Below are positions 53,045-62,090 of a stretch of DNA of 64,000 bases, in pieces. Within the stretch, counting starts at the first letter, position 1; every line of letters begins with the position of its first letter. The DNA comes from Halosimplex aquaticum (lineage in GTDB: Archaea; Halobacteriota; Halobacteria; Halobacteriales; Haloarculaceae), in NCBI RefSeq assembly GCF_028747785.1, contig NZ_CP118160.1:1-64000 (forward strand), in the 5' to 3' direction. The position numbers and the translations under genes are program-made. The notes beneath the pieces are model-generated. The model made no database searches and was not told where the DNA came from. It worked only from the letters and a program-made list of their open reading frames with translations.

Positions 53045-53422
53045 CTACTGAACTGTCGCACATTTCGACGACTCGTCCGTGGTTGCACACTCGCTTCCGT
53101 CGGAGCACTCCGCAAGACCAATCATTCCTTCCATCTCTTCGAGGAGTTCGACGAATGCGTCCCCATTCTCGGTCAGTTCGTACGTCGTCGAGGGCGGCGT
53201 CGTCGCTTCGACGTGCTTCTCGACGAAGCCGTGACACTGTAGCTCTTTCAGTCGTCGTGAGAGCATCGTCGCCGTCACGCCGTCGATGGAGCGCTGCATC
53301 TCGTTGAACCCGTATTGTCGATCCGAAAGCAACCGCAAGGCGTGAAACGCCCACTTCGAGCCGAGAATCTCTCGCAGTTGGTGCCACGACTGCTGCCAAT
53401 CAGACACGTCGGTCGTCTTCAT
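53045..53422 (-). CDS. HxlR-family regulator with Cys-rich tail
   Basis: 125 aa from ATG 53422 (MKTTDVSDWQQSWHQLREIL). HxlR winged helix: GSKWAFHALRLLSDRQYGFN and TATMLSRRLKELQCHGFVEK. The C-terminal tail has three Cys (AECSDGSECATTDESSKC), unusual for the family and suited to metalloid sensing. It sits between the arsM unit and the arsDA-side genes. Confidence 0.8.
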   Translation of the reverse strand: MKTTDVSDWQQSWHQLREILGSKWAFHALRLLSDRQYGFNEMQRSIDGVTATMLSRRLKELQCHGFVEKHVEATTPPSTTYELTENGDAFVELLEEMEGMIGLAECSDGSECATTDESSKCATVQ

Positions 53423-53484
53423 ACCCGCTAATGGGCGTGCAAACACTCGAAAGTATCGTCAGTGGCCTCTGTCAGCTGTCGCGC

Positions 53485-53757
53485 TCACCCGTCGTGAATC
53501 TGTAGGCGAGGACACTCATCAGGAGCGAGATTCATTCCCTCCAGGTTCGCGAGTGGACAGCCACAATGTTCGCACTTGAATTGCTTGGCACCAGTCGCGG
53601 CTTCGAGTGCTTTCGTCTCGAGCCGAGCGAGTCTATCAACAACTGCACGACCCGTTCCGTCCTGGCCGGCCACGAGATGTGGGCACGCTGTCTCGACGTC
53701 CGGGTGGGTTCCTCGACAAATAGCTTGGTCGAAATCATCGACACGAGTCTTGCTCAT
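53485..53757 (-). CDS. Small protein with Cys-His zinc site
   Basis: 90 aa, start MSKTRVDDFDQAICRGTHPD. CEHCGCP (residues 62-68) and CPRLQIH near the end, plus an earlier TACPHLVAG, suggest a zinc-binding or metalloid-binding protein. It precedes the Rdx-like gene in the opposite reading direction order of the operon (downstream by 15 bases). No firm family. Confidence 0.55.
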   Translation of the reverse strand: MSKTRVDDFDQAICRGTHPDVETACPHLVAGQDGTGRAVVDRLARLETKALEAATGAKQFKCEHCGCPLANLEGMNLAPDECPRLQIHDG

Positions 53758-53772
53758 CTGTATAGAGTGAAC

Positions 53773-54078
53773 TCAACAACACCCAGGACTGCAATCATTC
53801 GAATCGGGAACCTCGTCGACGAGTTCGCGGGGATCACAGTCACAGTCAGAGAGTTGCCCACACACACCCTCCATAATTGTCGTGAGGTCGTACTCGATCT
53901 CGTCGACGTCGAAGACGACAACGTCGTCGACTCGAACTTCGAAGATGCCGTCCTCGCCGGGGACCAGTTCGACGCCGTCCACTGTTTCGCCACACGACTC
54001 CAGAATCTGTGTCTGCGTTTCCGTTGCGCGGTCGATGAAGCCACACGGGTCACAGTATTCGACTTCGACGCTTGTCAT
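53773..54078 (-). CDS. SelT/SelW/SelH (Rdx) family thioredoxin-like protein
   Basis: 101 aa. Start MTSVEVEYCDPCGFIDRATE gives the C-x-x-C redox motif typical of Rdx proteins, then the VELVPGEDGIFEVRVDD hairpin. The C-terminus adds CGQLSDCDCD and ends DCSPGCC, an extra thiol-rich tail not usual for the family. It could reduce or carry arsenic species for the neighbouring arsenic proteins (inferred from context). Confidence 0.75.
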   Translation of the reverse strand: MTSVEVEYCDPCGFIDRATETQTQILESCGETVDGVELVPGEDGIFEVRVDDVVVFDVDEIEYDLTTIMEGVCGQLSDCDCDPRELVDEVPDSNDCSPGCC

Positions 54079-54240
54079 CGGAGTATCACAGGAACCACTA
54101 CGTGGACGGCCCCCATAAGATGACAGTACCCTGGTACGAAGTACCTTTCAGCGCTGAAACCACCCGTCGAATGTGCTATCACGAAGAATATATATCCGCA
54201 TACAAGTGCCGGACGAGTACCGGCCTCTACATGGGAATAG

Positions 54241-54423
54241 TCAGCAGCAGTCGTCGGTACTACAGACGCTCCCGTAGTTCAGGCCGGTCGCTTCGCTAAT
54301 CGCGTCGTTGTACTCTTTGAGCATCGTCTCGAACTCAGATGACGCTCCGTCAGGCTGACTCTCTGCCAGTTCCTCGCCGAACGCTTCGGCAGCGGCCAGT
54401 ACTTCCTCGTCGGTCGCGCTCAA
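54241..54423 (-). CDS. Small YlbF-like protein ending in CC
   Basis: About 60 aa from TTG 54423, or two codons more from GTG 54429. Helical (ATDEEVLAAAEAFGEELAES and EFETMLKEYNDAISEATGL), ends SVCSTDDCC. Its start overlaps the stop of the larger YlbF-like gene. It resembles the C-terminal part of that neighbour (both have NDAISE), so it may be a shortened duplicate. Confidence 0.55.
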   Translation of the reverse strand: MSATDEEVLAAAEAFGEELAESQPDGASSEFETMLKEYNDAISEATGLNYGSVCSTDDCC

Positions 54424-54788
54424 CAGCACCCACCTCCAGTTGACCGGGCGAACTTGCGGCCGATCTGCTCACTGATCGCGTCGTTCGTCTCCTGGAGCAG
54501 ATCGACGAGCGTCTCCTGTGCGTCCTTGTGTCGCTGGATGGTCTCGTTGTCCGCCATCTCCGATTTGAGCTCTCGCAGCTCGCTCAGCAGCGACTGATCG
54601 TATCCATCGCGTTGCATCCGTTGCTGTTTTTCCCGGTACTCCTCGAGGAGTGCCGTCGCTTCCGAGTCGTTCTCGAGGGCTCGGCTGGCTGCCGTGAACT
54701 CCTGATAGGTTTCGGAATCGGTGAGCATTTCGACGAACGTCTGGAACGACGCTTCGACTGGCTCCTCGTCCGAGCGAACTTCACTCAT
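54420..54788 (-). CDS. YlbF/YmcA-family protein ending in CC
   Basis: 122 aa. Helical coiled-coil type (FQTFVEMLTDSETYQEFTAA, LLEEYREKQQRMQRDGYDQS), matching YlbF-like proteins known as RNA-degradation regulators in Bacillus. Here the tail RSTGGGCC has vicinal cysteines able to bind As(III). It overlaps arsA by four bases (ATGA), so it is part of the same operon. Confidence 0.7.
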   Translation of the reverse strand: MSEVRSDEEPVEASFQTFVEMLTDSETYQEFTAASRALENDSEATALLEEYREKQQRMQRDGYDQSLLSELRELKSEMADNETIQRHKDAQETLVDLLQETNDAISEQIGRKFARSTGGGCC

Positions 54789-56710
54789 GAGATCGTCACC
54801 TCCGGTTCCTTCTTCGGGAGAGCTGACAAGCCAGTGATCTCGTCGCCGAACGAGCTCAGTTCCTCGAGTCCGACTGGCTCGTCCCGGCGCAGTGGTGCGA
54901 GCATCATTGGCGTCTCAAAGCGGTCCTTGATCTCATCGAGGTAGTTCTCCTGCTGTGCCCGCCGGTTCGCGAAGAACGCGTTGTCGCCGTATTCCTCGGG
55001 GAGCAGGTAGTTCGCGACGACGAACGCTGTCTCGATACCGACCTGGTCTTCGAGGTCCTCGGCCGCGCGGTACGCCTCCATCATGGGCGTGTACTCAGGA
55101 TACATGACGAACGCGAACGAAGTCCGTTCAGGGTCTTGCATCGTCTCGATGACCTCGTCGTACTGGTCGCCCTTCGCTGGGGCGGCACCCTTCGTCAGCG
55201 AGCCGAGGTCCATAAATCCCTTCCAGTCGGAGGGCAACTCCAGCAGGCGGAGCGTGTGCCCCGTCGGCGCGGTGTCGAAGACCACCACGTCGTAGCCGTC
55301 TTCCTCGAAGTAGCTCACGAACTTCTCGAGCGCCGCCATCTCCTCGGCACAGGGTGACTCCAGTTCCTCCTCGACGTTCGCGATCGCGGCGTCGACATCG
55401 ATCTGGGTGTCCTCCTTGTCCTCGTACATCTCAGTGACGTGGTCGAGGACCTGCGTGCGGTACTCTTCGAGGGCCTTCTCCTGGTCGATGCGGGCCGCGT
55501 CGAGGTTCGCCTGGCTCACCGACGTCGGTTCGTGGCCGACCGGCTCACCGAAGATGTCCTCGAGGTGGGCTGCCGGGTCCGTGGTCACGACGAGCGTCTC
55601 GTATCCCGCCTCCGCGAGCTTCGTCGCCGACGCCGCGGCGATGGTGCTCTTGCCGACGCCGCCCTTCCCGGTGAAGAACAGGTACCGCGTGTCGTCGCCC
55701 GGCGTCACTCGGTCGGCGACCGACTCTGGGTCGGCCAGCGCATCGACGTCGACCGACTGGTCGGTCTCGACGTCGGTCGCCGAGCCGACGTCGACGATAG
55801 CGTTCTCGCCGTCGTAGATGACGCCCGCGACGTCCGACAGCAGGTCGAGGCCGGCGATTTCGCCAGGCTGGAGGGGATAGGTTGCCATTGCGTCGGCGTT
55901 GAACTCGGTTTCCGCGCGTTCGATGGCCGCCTGTTCGTCCTCGCGTTTCCCCTCGAAGAAGGGGTCCTCACAGACCGACTCGGGGAGGTAGCCGTTGACG
56001 ACGAGCATCTGGGACTCGATGCCGAGCTCACCGAGGTCGGCGGCACTGCGTTCGATCTCGTCGAGCGAGGAGTCTTCGGGCTTGCCGACGAACCCGAAGG
56101 TCGTCCGCTCAGTGTCCTGGAGCGTGTCGATGGCCCGCTCGTACTGGTCTTTCCTGTCCTCCATCGAGGCCGCGGGGCCGATACAGGTCGAGCCGCCCTT
56201 CTCGAGTTCAGCGTTCCAGTCGGAGGGCAGCTCCATAAGCCGGATGGTGTGGCCGGTCGGCGCGGTGTCGAAGACCACCACGTCGTATTCGGGGCTGTCC
56301 ATGAAGTCGACGAAATTGTCGAAGGCTGCGATCTCGTCGACGCAAGGACTGTTGAGTTGCTCTTCGATAGTCTCGATCTCCTCGTCGTCGAGCAGCTGGC
56401 GCATCGGTTCGATGGTCTCCTGGCGGTACTCTTCGGCCGCCGTGTCCGGGTCGATCTCGATGGCAGAGAGGTTCTCGATGCCTTCGATTTCAGTCACCTC
56501 GTGGCCGATCTGCTGGCCGAAGATGTCCGAGAGGTTCGGTGCAGGGTCAGTCGTCACGAGCAGCGTCTCGTAGTCGTTATCGGCGAGCCACGTCGCAGTC
56601 GCACAACTGACGGTGCTCTTGCCGACGCCGCCCTTCCCGCTGAAGAAGACGAATTCTGTGTCGTCACTGCTCGGTTCGACGAGCTCTCGTGGCGTAGTGT
56701 CCGTACTCAT
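54785..56710 (-). CDS. arsA: Arsenite-activated efflux ATPase, two-domain ArsA
   Basis: 641 aa with two homologous halves. Walker A SGKGGVGKST (about residue 25) and TGKGGVGKST (about 345); the family signature DTAPTGHT in both halves. ArsA powers arsenite export with a membrane partner. It starts 3 bases after arsD and overlaps the YlbF-like gene at its end. The ArsA/ArsD pair with ACR3 reproduces the pNRC100-type arrangement. Confidence 0.95.
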   Translation of the reverse strand: MSTDTTPRELVEPSSDDTEFVFFSGKGGVGKSTVSCATATWLADNDYETLLVTTDPAPNLSDIFGQQIGHEVTEIEGIENLSAIEIDPDTAAEEYRQETIEPMRQLLDDEEIETIEEQLNSPCVDEIAAFDNFVDFMDSPEYDVVVFDTAPTGHTIRLMELPSDWNAELEKGGSTCIGPAASMEDRKDQYERAIDTLQDTERTTFGFVGKPEDSSLDEIERSAADLGELGIESQMLVVNGYLPESVCEDPFFEGKREDEQAAIERAETEFNADAMATYPLQPGEIAGLDLLSDVAGVIYDGENAIVDVGSATDVETDQSVDVDALADPESVADRVTPGDDTRYLFFTGKGGVGKSTIAAASATKLAEAGYETLVVTTDPAAHLEDIFGEPVGHEPTSVSQANLDAARIDQEKALEEYRTQVLDHVTEMYEDKEDTQIDVDAAIANVEEELESPCAEEMAALEKFVSYFEEDGYDVVVFDTAPTGHTLRLLELPSDWKGFMDLGSLTKGAAPAKGDQYDEVIETMQDPERTSFAFVMYPEYTPMMEAYRAAEDLEDQVGIETAFVVANYLLPEEYGDNAFFANRRAQQENYLDEIKDRFETPMMLAPLRRDEPVGLEELSSFGDEITGLSALPKKEPEVTIS

Positions 56711-56713
56711 CGG

Positions 56714-57043
56714 TTAAGCCTCCTGGGGCGTGTTCTGTTGCTCGCGGATCTCGCCCGCGAGCTCGTCGTAGGAGAGGTACGCCGATTTGGCGAGTATCTC
56801 GTCGTCGAGGACCGTAATGGGGAGGATCGAGGGGCCGTGTTCGTCGACGAGATCGGCGATCGCCTCGGTCTCGAGGAATCGGTCGATGTCGTGTTGCATA
56901 TTCGCCCTCGACACCTCGAGATCGAATTCCTCTTCGAGTTGATCAAGTGCGGCACTGACCTCGACGAGTTCGTCGTCGGGATCGGGGCCACAGACGCCTG
57001 TGGAGCAGCACATCGCCTCTTCGTACAGTGTGAGTTCTATCAT
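56714..57043 (-). CDS. arsD: ArsD arsenic metallochaperone
   Basis: 109 aa. Cys12, Cys13 and Cys18 in EEAMCCSTGVCG are exactly where ArsD holds As(III) before passing it to ArsA. The rest is the thioredoxin-like fold (LPITVLDDEILAKSAYLSYD). First gene of the leftward arsDA operon. Confidence 0.95.
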   Translation of the reverse strand: MIELTLYEEAMCCSTGVCGPDPDDELVEVSAALDQLEEEFDLEVSRANMQHDIDRFLETEAIADLVDEHGPSILPITVLDDEILAKSAYLSYDELAGEIREQQNTPQEA

Positions 57044-57287
57044 ATGTGGTCTCCTCGGTTACCGTTCCGGCTGCCGGTAGAGTCGTGGTCACAAACCACC
57101 GCATCTAGTTTACCAACGATTCAATTAAAACTCTGTTCAGACATCAGCATAAACACTTTGGTTCGCTCACCCACGAGTACTCGCCCCACTAATGACCTCC
57201 ATTAACGACTTAATAGAGTATGTGAGTTAATCTTCTGCTAGGAATATTCCGCAATGGTTAATTGAGAGAGTGATCAAGTGATTGCTG

Positions 57288-57686
57288 ATGGCACAAGCGA
57301 CCGAACGATTACAGCGGTATCTCGATGACGAACTCGGGGAGTGCCGCAGCGAGGATGTCGAGCGCCGTCTCGACGAACTCTCCACGCTTGAGGCCGGACT
57401 CGGGACGGCACAGGCGGAGGCCGAACTCGACGTCTTGTCGGCGCTGTCCAACGAGACGCGCTATACGCTCGTGCGCGTCCTCGTTGCAGCCCAAGAGGAA
57501 CTCTGCGTCTGCGAGCTGAACGCCGTCGTTGACGTGACCGAGAGCGGTCTCAGCCATGCCCTCTCGGCACTCGTCGGCGCAGACCTTGTCGAGGGTTGGA
57601 AGGACGGGCGCTGGAAGAAGTATCGGGCTACCAATCGAGCTGTTGCGCTTGTTACCGTTCTTGAGGGAAGCGTGGCAGATGAGTAA
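57288..57686 (+). CDS. arsR: ArsR-family repressor
   Basis: 132 aa from ATG 57288; TTG or CTG codons precede it. Winged helix with ELCVCELNAVVDVTESGLSH, including the ELCVC arsenic-binding motif. It is divergent from arsD across 244 bases, so it may control both directions. It overlaps the ACR3 gene by 8 bases. The N-terminal 45 residues are an added helical segment. Confidence 0.9.
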   Translation: MAQATERLQRYLDDELGECRSEDVERRLDELSTLEAGLGTAQAEAELDVLSALSNETRYTLVRVLVAAQEELCVCELNAVVDVTESGLSHALSALVGADLVEGWKDGRWKKYRATNRAVALVTVLEGSVADE

Positions 57687-58842
57687 CGTCGAACACGACC
57701 ACGGGCCCGACTGCGACTGTGAGAGCTGTGGCGACCCACGGTCGATGGACTTCCTCGACAAGTACCTCACTGTCTGGATCTTTGGTGCGATGGCGATCGG
57801 CGTCGGGCTGGGATTCGTCGCCCCATCAGTAACCCAACCGATTCAGGACTTCCACCTCGTCGAGATCGGACTTATCCTGATGATGTACCCGCCACTGGCG
57901 AAGGCCGATTACTCGCAACTTCGGACCGTCTTCAGCAACTGGCGGGTACTCGGGTTGAGTCTCATCCAGAACTGGCTGATCGGTCCGACGCTCATGTTCG
58001 GGCTCGCCGTATTCTTCTTCAGCGGCCTCGTTCCCGGTCTGCCGGCACGCCCCGAGTACTTCCTCGGGCTCGTGTTCATCGGGATGGCCCGGTGTATCGC
58101 GATGGTCCTGGTCTGGAACGAACTCGCAGAAGGATCGACCGAGTACGTCACCGGCCTCGTCGCGTTCAACAGCCTCTTCCAGATCGTCACCTACGGGGTG
58201 TACGTCTGGTTCTTCGCACTGTTCCTCCCGCCGCTGCTCGGCATGGAGTCACTCGTGGCCGGGATCACGACCTTCGACATCTCGCCGATGCAGGTGTTTG
58301 AGGCGATCGTCATCTTCCTGGGGATTCCGTTCGCGGGCGGCTTCCTGACCCGGTATGTCGGAACTCGCGTCAAGAGCGAAGCCTGGTACGATGATGAGTT
58401 CATCCCGAAGATCGATCCGCTGACGCTCGTTGCGTTGCTGTTCACCGTCATCGTGATGTTCGCCACGCAGGGCGGCGCCATCGTCGCCTCGCCGGGCGAC
58501 GTCCTCTTGATCGCGGTACCGCTGACGATCTACTTCGTCGTGATGTTCCTGGTGAGCTTCGGGATGGGGCGGGGCATCGGCGCAGACTACTCGACGACGA
58601 CGGCGATCGGCTTCACGGCGGCGTCGAACAACTTCGAGCTCGCCATCGCCGTCGCCGTGGCGGTGTTCGGTGTTGGCTCCGGCGTCGCGTTCGCCACCGT
58701 CGTCGGCCCACTCATCGAAGTTCCCGTCCTGCTCGCGCTGGTCAACGTCGCGCTGTACTTCCAGCGAAAGTTCGACTGGCGTGGCGCCACGACCGGACAG
58801 CTCACCCCAACTGGTTCAGAACCCACTCCTGAGGATGATTGA
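57679..58842 (+). CDS. acr3: ACR3-type arsenite efflux permease
   Basis: 387 aa from ATG 57679. Ten hydrophobic helices are visible, starting with LTVWIFGAMAIGVGLGFV; the key Cys region GMARCIAMVLVWNELAEG is present. The N-terminal cytoplasmic tail has HDHGPDCDCESCGD, a Cys/His cluster that may collect As(III). Exports arsenite. Overlaps arsR. Confidence 0.93.
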   Translation: MSNVEHDHGPDCDCESCGDPRSMDFLDKYLTVWIFGAMAIGVGLGFVAPSVTQPIQDFHLVEIGLILMMYPPLAKADYSQLRTVFSNWRVLGLSLIQNWLIGPTLMFGLAVFFFSGLVPGLPARPEYFLGLVFIGMARCIAMVLVWNELAEGSTEYVTGLVAFNSLFQIVTYGVYVWFFALFLPPLLGMESLVAGITTFDISPMQVFEAIVIFLGIPFAGGFLTRYVGTRVKSEAWYDDEFIPKIDPLTLVALLFTVIVMFATQGGAIVASPGDVLLIAVPLTIYFVVMFLVSFGMGRGIGADYSTTTAIGFTAASNNFELAIAVAVAVFGVGSGVAFATVVGPLIEVPVLLALVNVALYFQRKFDWRGATTGQLTPTGSEPTPEDD

Positions 58843-58857
58843 GCCCCAAACAATCCA

Positions 58858-59328
58858 ATGATTCCCCAGACAAACTCCGTTGATCCCCTTCGCCTCGCGT
58901 TCGTCTGCGTGGAAAACGCGGGTCGAAGTCAGATCGCGGCCGCCATCGCTGAAACCCAAGTTCAGATCCAGGACCGAACGGATATCGAGATCCTCAGCGG
59001 TGGGACGGACCCAGCAGAGGAGATCTATCCGGCCGTAATCGACGTAATGCGGGAGAAAGGCTATGACCTGTCGACGCGGACACCGACACAGATCTCCCGC
59101 GAGACCCTCAAGGGGTGTGATGTCGTCGCCTTGATGGGGTGTTCGTTGTCGGTCGATGACCTTCCAGTGGGAGTGGTCGTTCGTGACTGGGGGTTCATCG
59201 ATCCGGCGGATGCTGATACGGAGTCTGTATGGGCAATCAGTACAGAGATCGAACAGCGCGTTATCGAACTAATTGCCGACCTGCCGACCGAAGCGGAACG
59301 AAGAAACCACACACACCAGATACAATGA
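58858..59328 (+). CDS. arsC: Arsenate reductase-like, LMW phosphatase family
   Basis: 156 aa. The active-site loop CVENAGRS (C-x5-R, Cys17) with the later Cys in LMGCSLSV and DWGFIDPAD (general acid Asp). This family reduces arsenate to arsenite with thioredoxin-like donors. It starts 16 bases after ACR3 and overlaps the next arsC by four bases. Confidence 0.88.
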   Translation: MIPQTNSVDPLRLAFVCVENAGRSQIAAAIAETQVQIQDRTDIEILSGGTDPAEEIYPAVIDVMREKGYDLSTRTPTQISRETLKGCDVVALMGCSLSVDDLPVGVVVRDWGFIDPADADTESVWAISTEIEQRVIELIADLPTEAERRNHTHQIQ

Positions 59329-59780
59329 CTGAACACAGCGACACCGATCCGATTCGAATCGCCTTTATGTGCGTCCAGAATGCTGGCCGCTCCCAAATGT
59401 CCACGGCATTTGCGGAGCGTGAACGGGAGCGACGTGGACTTGAAGACCGCGTCGAAATCCTCACCGGAGGGACGCATCCGACCGACCACGTGCACGACGA
59501 AGTCGTCAACGTGATGGAAGAGGCGGGGTTCGATCTCTCCGAGCGGACGCCACGAGAGATCACGCTGGACGAACTGCGCTCCTGCGACTACGTTGCCACG
59601 ATGGGCTGCTCGACACTCGACGTCGGCGAAGTCGGTGACGACGTCGATATCCGTGATTGGGCGCTGGAGGACCCTGACGGACAGGATCCTGATCGGGTGC
59701 GCGACATCCGCGATGAAATCGAACAGCGGGTTCGTAGTCTATTCGATGAAATTGAAGCCACCGAAGCTGCAACGTCATAA
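59325..59780 (+). CDS. arsC: Second arsenate reductase-like protein
   Basis: 151 aa from ATG 59325. The same fold, CVQNAGRSQ (Cys17 region), TMGCSTLDV and DWALEDPDG. About 45% identical to the preceding protein by eye, so it is an old tandem duplicate. The two may act on different donors or form a heterodimer. Confidence 0.88.
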   Translation: MTEHSDTDPIRIAFMCVQNAGRSQMSTAFAERERERRGLEDRVEILTGGTHPTDHVHDEVVNVMEEAGFDLSERTPREITLDELRSCDYVATMGCSTLDVGEVGDDVDIRDWALEDPDGQDPDRVRDIRDEIEQRVRSLFDEIEATEAATS

Positions 59781-59796
59781 TTCGATAGAGTAGATA

Positions 59797-60338
59797 CTAT
59801 GGGTTAGACTCTGAGTTCACTGAATGGACGATTGTATTTTCGAGGATGTTCTTTTCTCCGTACCGTAGTCTCGCTATCACAGCCTGCTGTGTAATCCCTA
59901 ATAACTCGCCGAGTTCCTCTAGAGTGATTTTCCGAGGTGTCTCAAAATAGCCCTCCGTATACGCGAGTGCTAATGCTTCGTGCTGCTTGTCTGTGAGATT
60001 GTACTCCTGCGAATTGAAAATCTGGAGTTGGGTCGGGAACCGGGTCAACCGAACACCGAAATCGTTCTCTTGGCAGTACGCTTGAAATGTGGAGAGCTGT
60101 TCAGCTGATTCGGCTCGAAGTCGAAACGTCCACTTGTTTGGAGTTGACTGTGCCGATTCGAGCTCGACAGCTGCCTTCGTGATTCCGACACAGATACTCT
60201 CATGGTCGTTGTGCAAGCGTGCGGTGTAGAGAGACTCTTCGTCGAGTGAATCAAGCAGTTCTACAGAGTGGAAAACGTCATGATCTGATAATTCAGATGC
60301 CGCTGGTGAATTTGACCGCGTACTCAACCAGAAATAGA
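59797..60338 (-). pseudogene. Bat-like HTH-10 regulator, 5' end lost to an IS
   Basis: The remaining ~179 codons cover the middle sensor part (WTFRLRAESAEQLSTFQAYC) and the C-terminal HTH-10 domain (TLEELGELLGITQQAVIARL). The frame is open into the IS, with LYFWLST just before the border at 60338 matching the family's ...FLWVS segment. About 60 N-terminal residues are gone. A TTG at 60327 could start a shortened protein. Such regulators respond to cytosolic signals; this one is probably inactive. Confidence 0.75.
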
Positions 60339-61406
60339 GAGGGTGTCATAGAACTCTTCTCACACCGTGATGATCGTGCTTCCCGGATTGTCTCCACGTT
60401 CGTAGTTGGTGATCGCGATGACAAGGCGAAGGCACAGCGCGAGGAACACCTGCGCTCGTGCGTGGACGCGGCCTCGGGCGTGGGTGCGCCCGAGGCCGCA
60501 GTCCTTCACTGATTCGTTGGTTCGTTCAACTCCCGTGCGGCGGTTGTACGTCTCATCTAGCGTCGGTTGCTTCAGCTGAACGTCTTCACTGTGTTCCTCG
60601 ATGCGGTCTTCGACCCTGTACTCGATATCGAGCGGGTCGTCGGTGTTTCGCGCGTTGTACGGAGCGACTGGCACGACCCCTGCGGCCAGCAGGTGGTCGT
60701 GCCAGTCGAGCGTGTCGTAGGCGCTGTCACCGACCATCCAGATCGGTTGCTCGACGGCGAGCGCGTCACGGGTGACGCGCATCGCCGTCTCTTCTGGTGC
60801 TTGTTTGCTCTCGGTGAACTCCGCTGCGATCGGTATCTTTTGCCCGGTCGAGACGATTGTACAGCCGTAGCCGTAGTAGTACTCGTCCTTGGTTGGATCG
60901 TAGCACTTTGACGCATCTGGGTCGGCTGGCATCGCCCTCACGTCGGTCGAATCGATACAGTAGGTCAAGTCGAGCAGGCCGCGGCGGGCGGCCTGCTCGA
61001 CGAGGTGATCGAACACCTCGTTAGCGACGTGTTCGAGGTCGGTGAGGAAGCGATCGACCGCGTCTCTCGACGGCGGTCGATCGAAGCCACAGCTCAACCA
61101 GACGACCGTGTTCCGAAGCTCTCGTTCGACGGGGCGGATGCCGTAGATATCTTTGTAGTAGCAGTGGAGAAAGCCACGCATCAGCTCTGGTGGTTCGTGG
61201 TCTCGTGTTCGCCCCGTCTGCGCCGGGGCGAACACGTCAAACTCTTCGAGAAATTCGAAGGAGAGGTGCTCGAACAGCGCTAGCGTCTCTGTCTCCACGA
61301 CATTGAAGAACGACTCTACCGAAGGATCATCTTGCAGGGTCGCTGAACTCATCCACCTCAGCGTTCACCCTGCTCTTTGGTGTGCTAATCGTTCTATGAC
61401 ACCCTC
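60339..61406 (-). mobile_element. IS4-like element, copy B, without target duplication
   Basis: 1,068 bp with the same 16-bp ends as copy A. The flanks CAGAAATAGA (left) and TAATGAAGGC (right) do not match, in contrast to the perfect 10-bp duplication of copy A. Both neighbouring genes are truncated at the borders, indicating recombination or deletion between IS copies. Confidence 0.93.
60360..61352 (-). CDS. DDE transposase of the IS4-like element, copy B
   Basis: 330 aa, identical in protein sequence to copy A, with YCIDSTDVRAMP, GDSAYDTLDWHD and the C-terminal VERTNESVKD. Identity suggests recent movement in this lineage. Confidence 0.92.
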   Translation of the reverse strand: MSSATLQDDPSVESFFNVVETETLALFEHLSFEFLEEFDVFAPAQTGRTRDHEPPELMRGFLHCYYKDIYGIRPVERELRNTVVWLSCGFDRPPSRDAVDRFLTDLEHVANEVFDHLVEQAARRGLLDLTYCIDSTDVRAMPADPDASKCYDPTKDEYYYGYGCTIVSTGQKIPIAAEFTESKQAPEETAMRVTRDALAVEQPIWMVGDSAYDTLDWHDHLLAAGVVPVAPYNARNTDDPLDIEYRVEDRIEEHSEDVQLKQPTLDETYNRRTGVERTNESVKDCGLGRTHARGRVHARAQVFLALCLRLVIAITNYERGDNPGSTIITV

Positions 61407-61408
61407 TA

Positions 61409-62017
61409 ATGAAGGCAAAGGTCCCCAGCACAAGTGAGCTTGATACGGTATATCAGGCGGTTCTCAACGCACTGGATCAAATTATGGACGAGACAGGAAG
61501 TGCCTATGGTATGGACATACCAGGTTATGTAATAGAAAAGTATGAAACTGACCACTCTTTAAATTGTTCCAATATGGAAAGTTCCGCGACGACGTGGTTG
61601 GATAATAATGGGTTCACCGATGGACAGTTCCTCTGGGTGACAAACTGTTCCGATGCCTTCGCTGATTCAGAAGGGGCATGGGAGGGTCGGACTGAGGCAT
61701 TCGTCAGTACCGACTGGTACTCCGGTGACATGCTGGGAGCCGTGGCAATTCAAGAGGCATTACATTCCTTCCTGCTGGACAGTTGTCTCAAGCTTCCAGG
61801 GGATGATCACTCACTCGGCCAGGATGCTGATGAGGGTTCATATGATAATGCAACACCAATGGTCGCCTCATACGGTGATAGTAGCGAAAATTACGAGTCT
61901 AAGGGAGACTGCAACCGCGATAAGAATACTGATGGTGTGACTTACGATATTACCTACTGTACGGTTGAAGGAATGAACTATTCTAGAGAGCATGCCTACA
62001 ATAACGGTGTACACTAA
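61409..62017 (+). CDS. Hypothetical protein, probably truncated at the N-terminus
   Basis: 202 aa as open from ATG 61409, which lies 3 bases after the IS border; a natural start is unlikely to be there. Contains six Cys and a short AIQEALHSFLLD segment resembling a degenerate zincin E-x-L-H. Codon use is more AT-rich than its neighbours. Possibly an exported protein that lost its signal peptide to the IS event. Confidence 0.5.
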   Translation: MKAKVPSTSELDTVYQAVLNALDQIMDETGSAYGMDIPGYVIEKYETDHSLNCSNMESSATTWLDNNGFTDGQFLWVTNCSDAFADSEGAWEGRTEAFVSTDWYSGDMLGAVAIQEALHSFLLDSCLKLPGDDHSLGQDADEGSYDNATPMVASYGDSSENYESKGDCNRDKNTDGVTYDITYCTVEGMNYSREHAYNNGVH

Positions 62018-62090
62018 CGTATAGAAAGTAATAATCTCTAATCTGTGTTCTATATTTGAGTTCGGTAGAGACAGACTGTCTGCGTTCCGC

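Noticed and set aside
55439..57205. 588-codon open frame opposite arsA and arsD
   Set aside because: Both strands are open because of high G+C; arsA and arsD are certain by their motifs.
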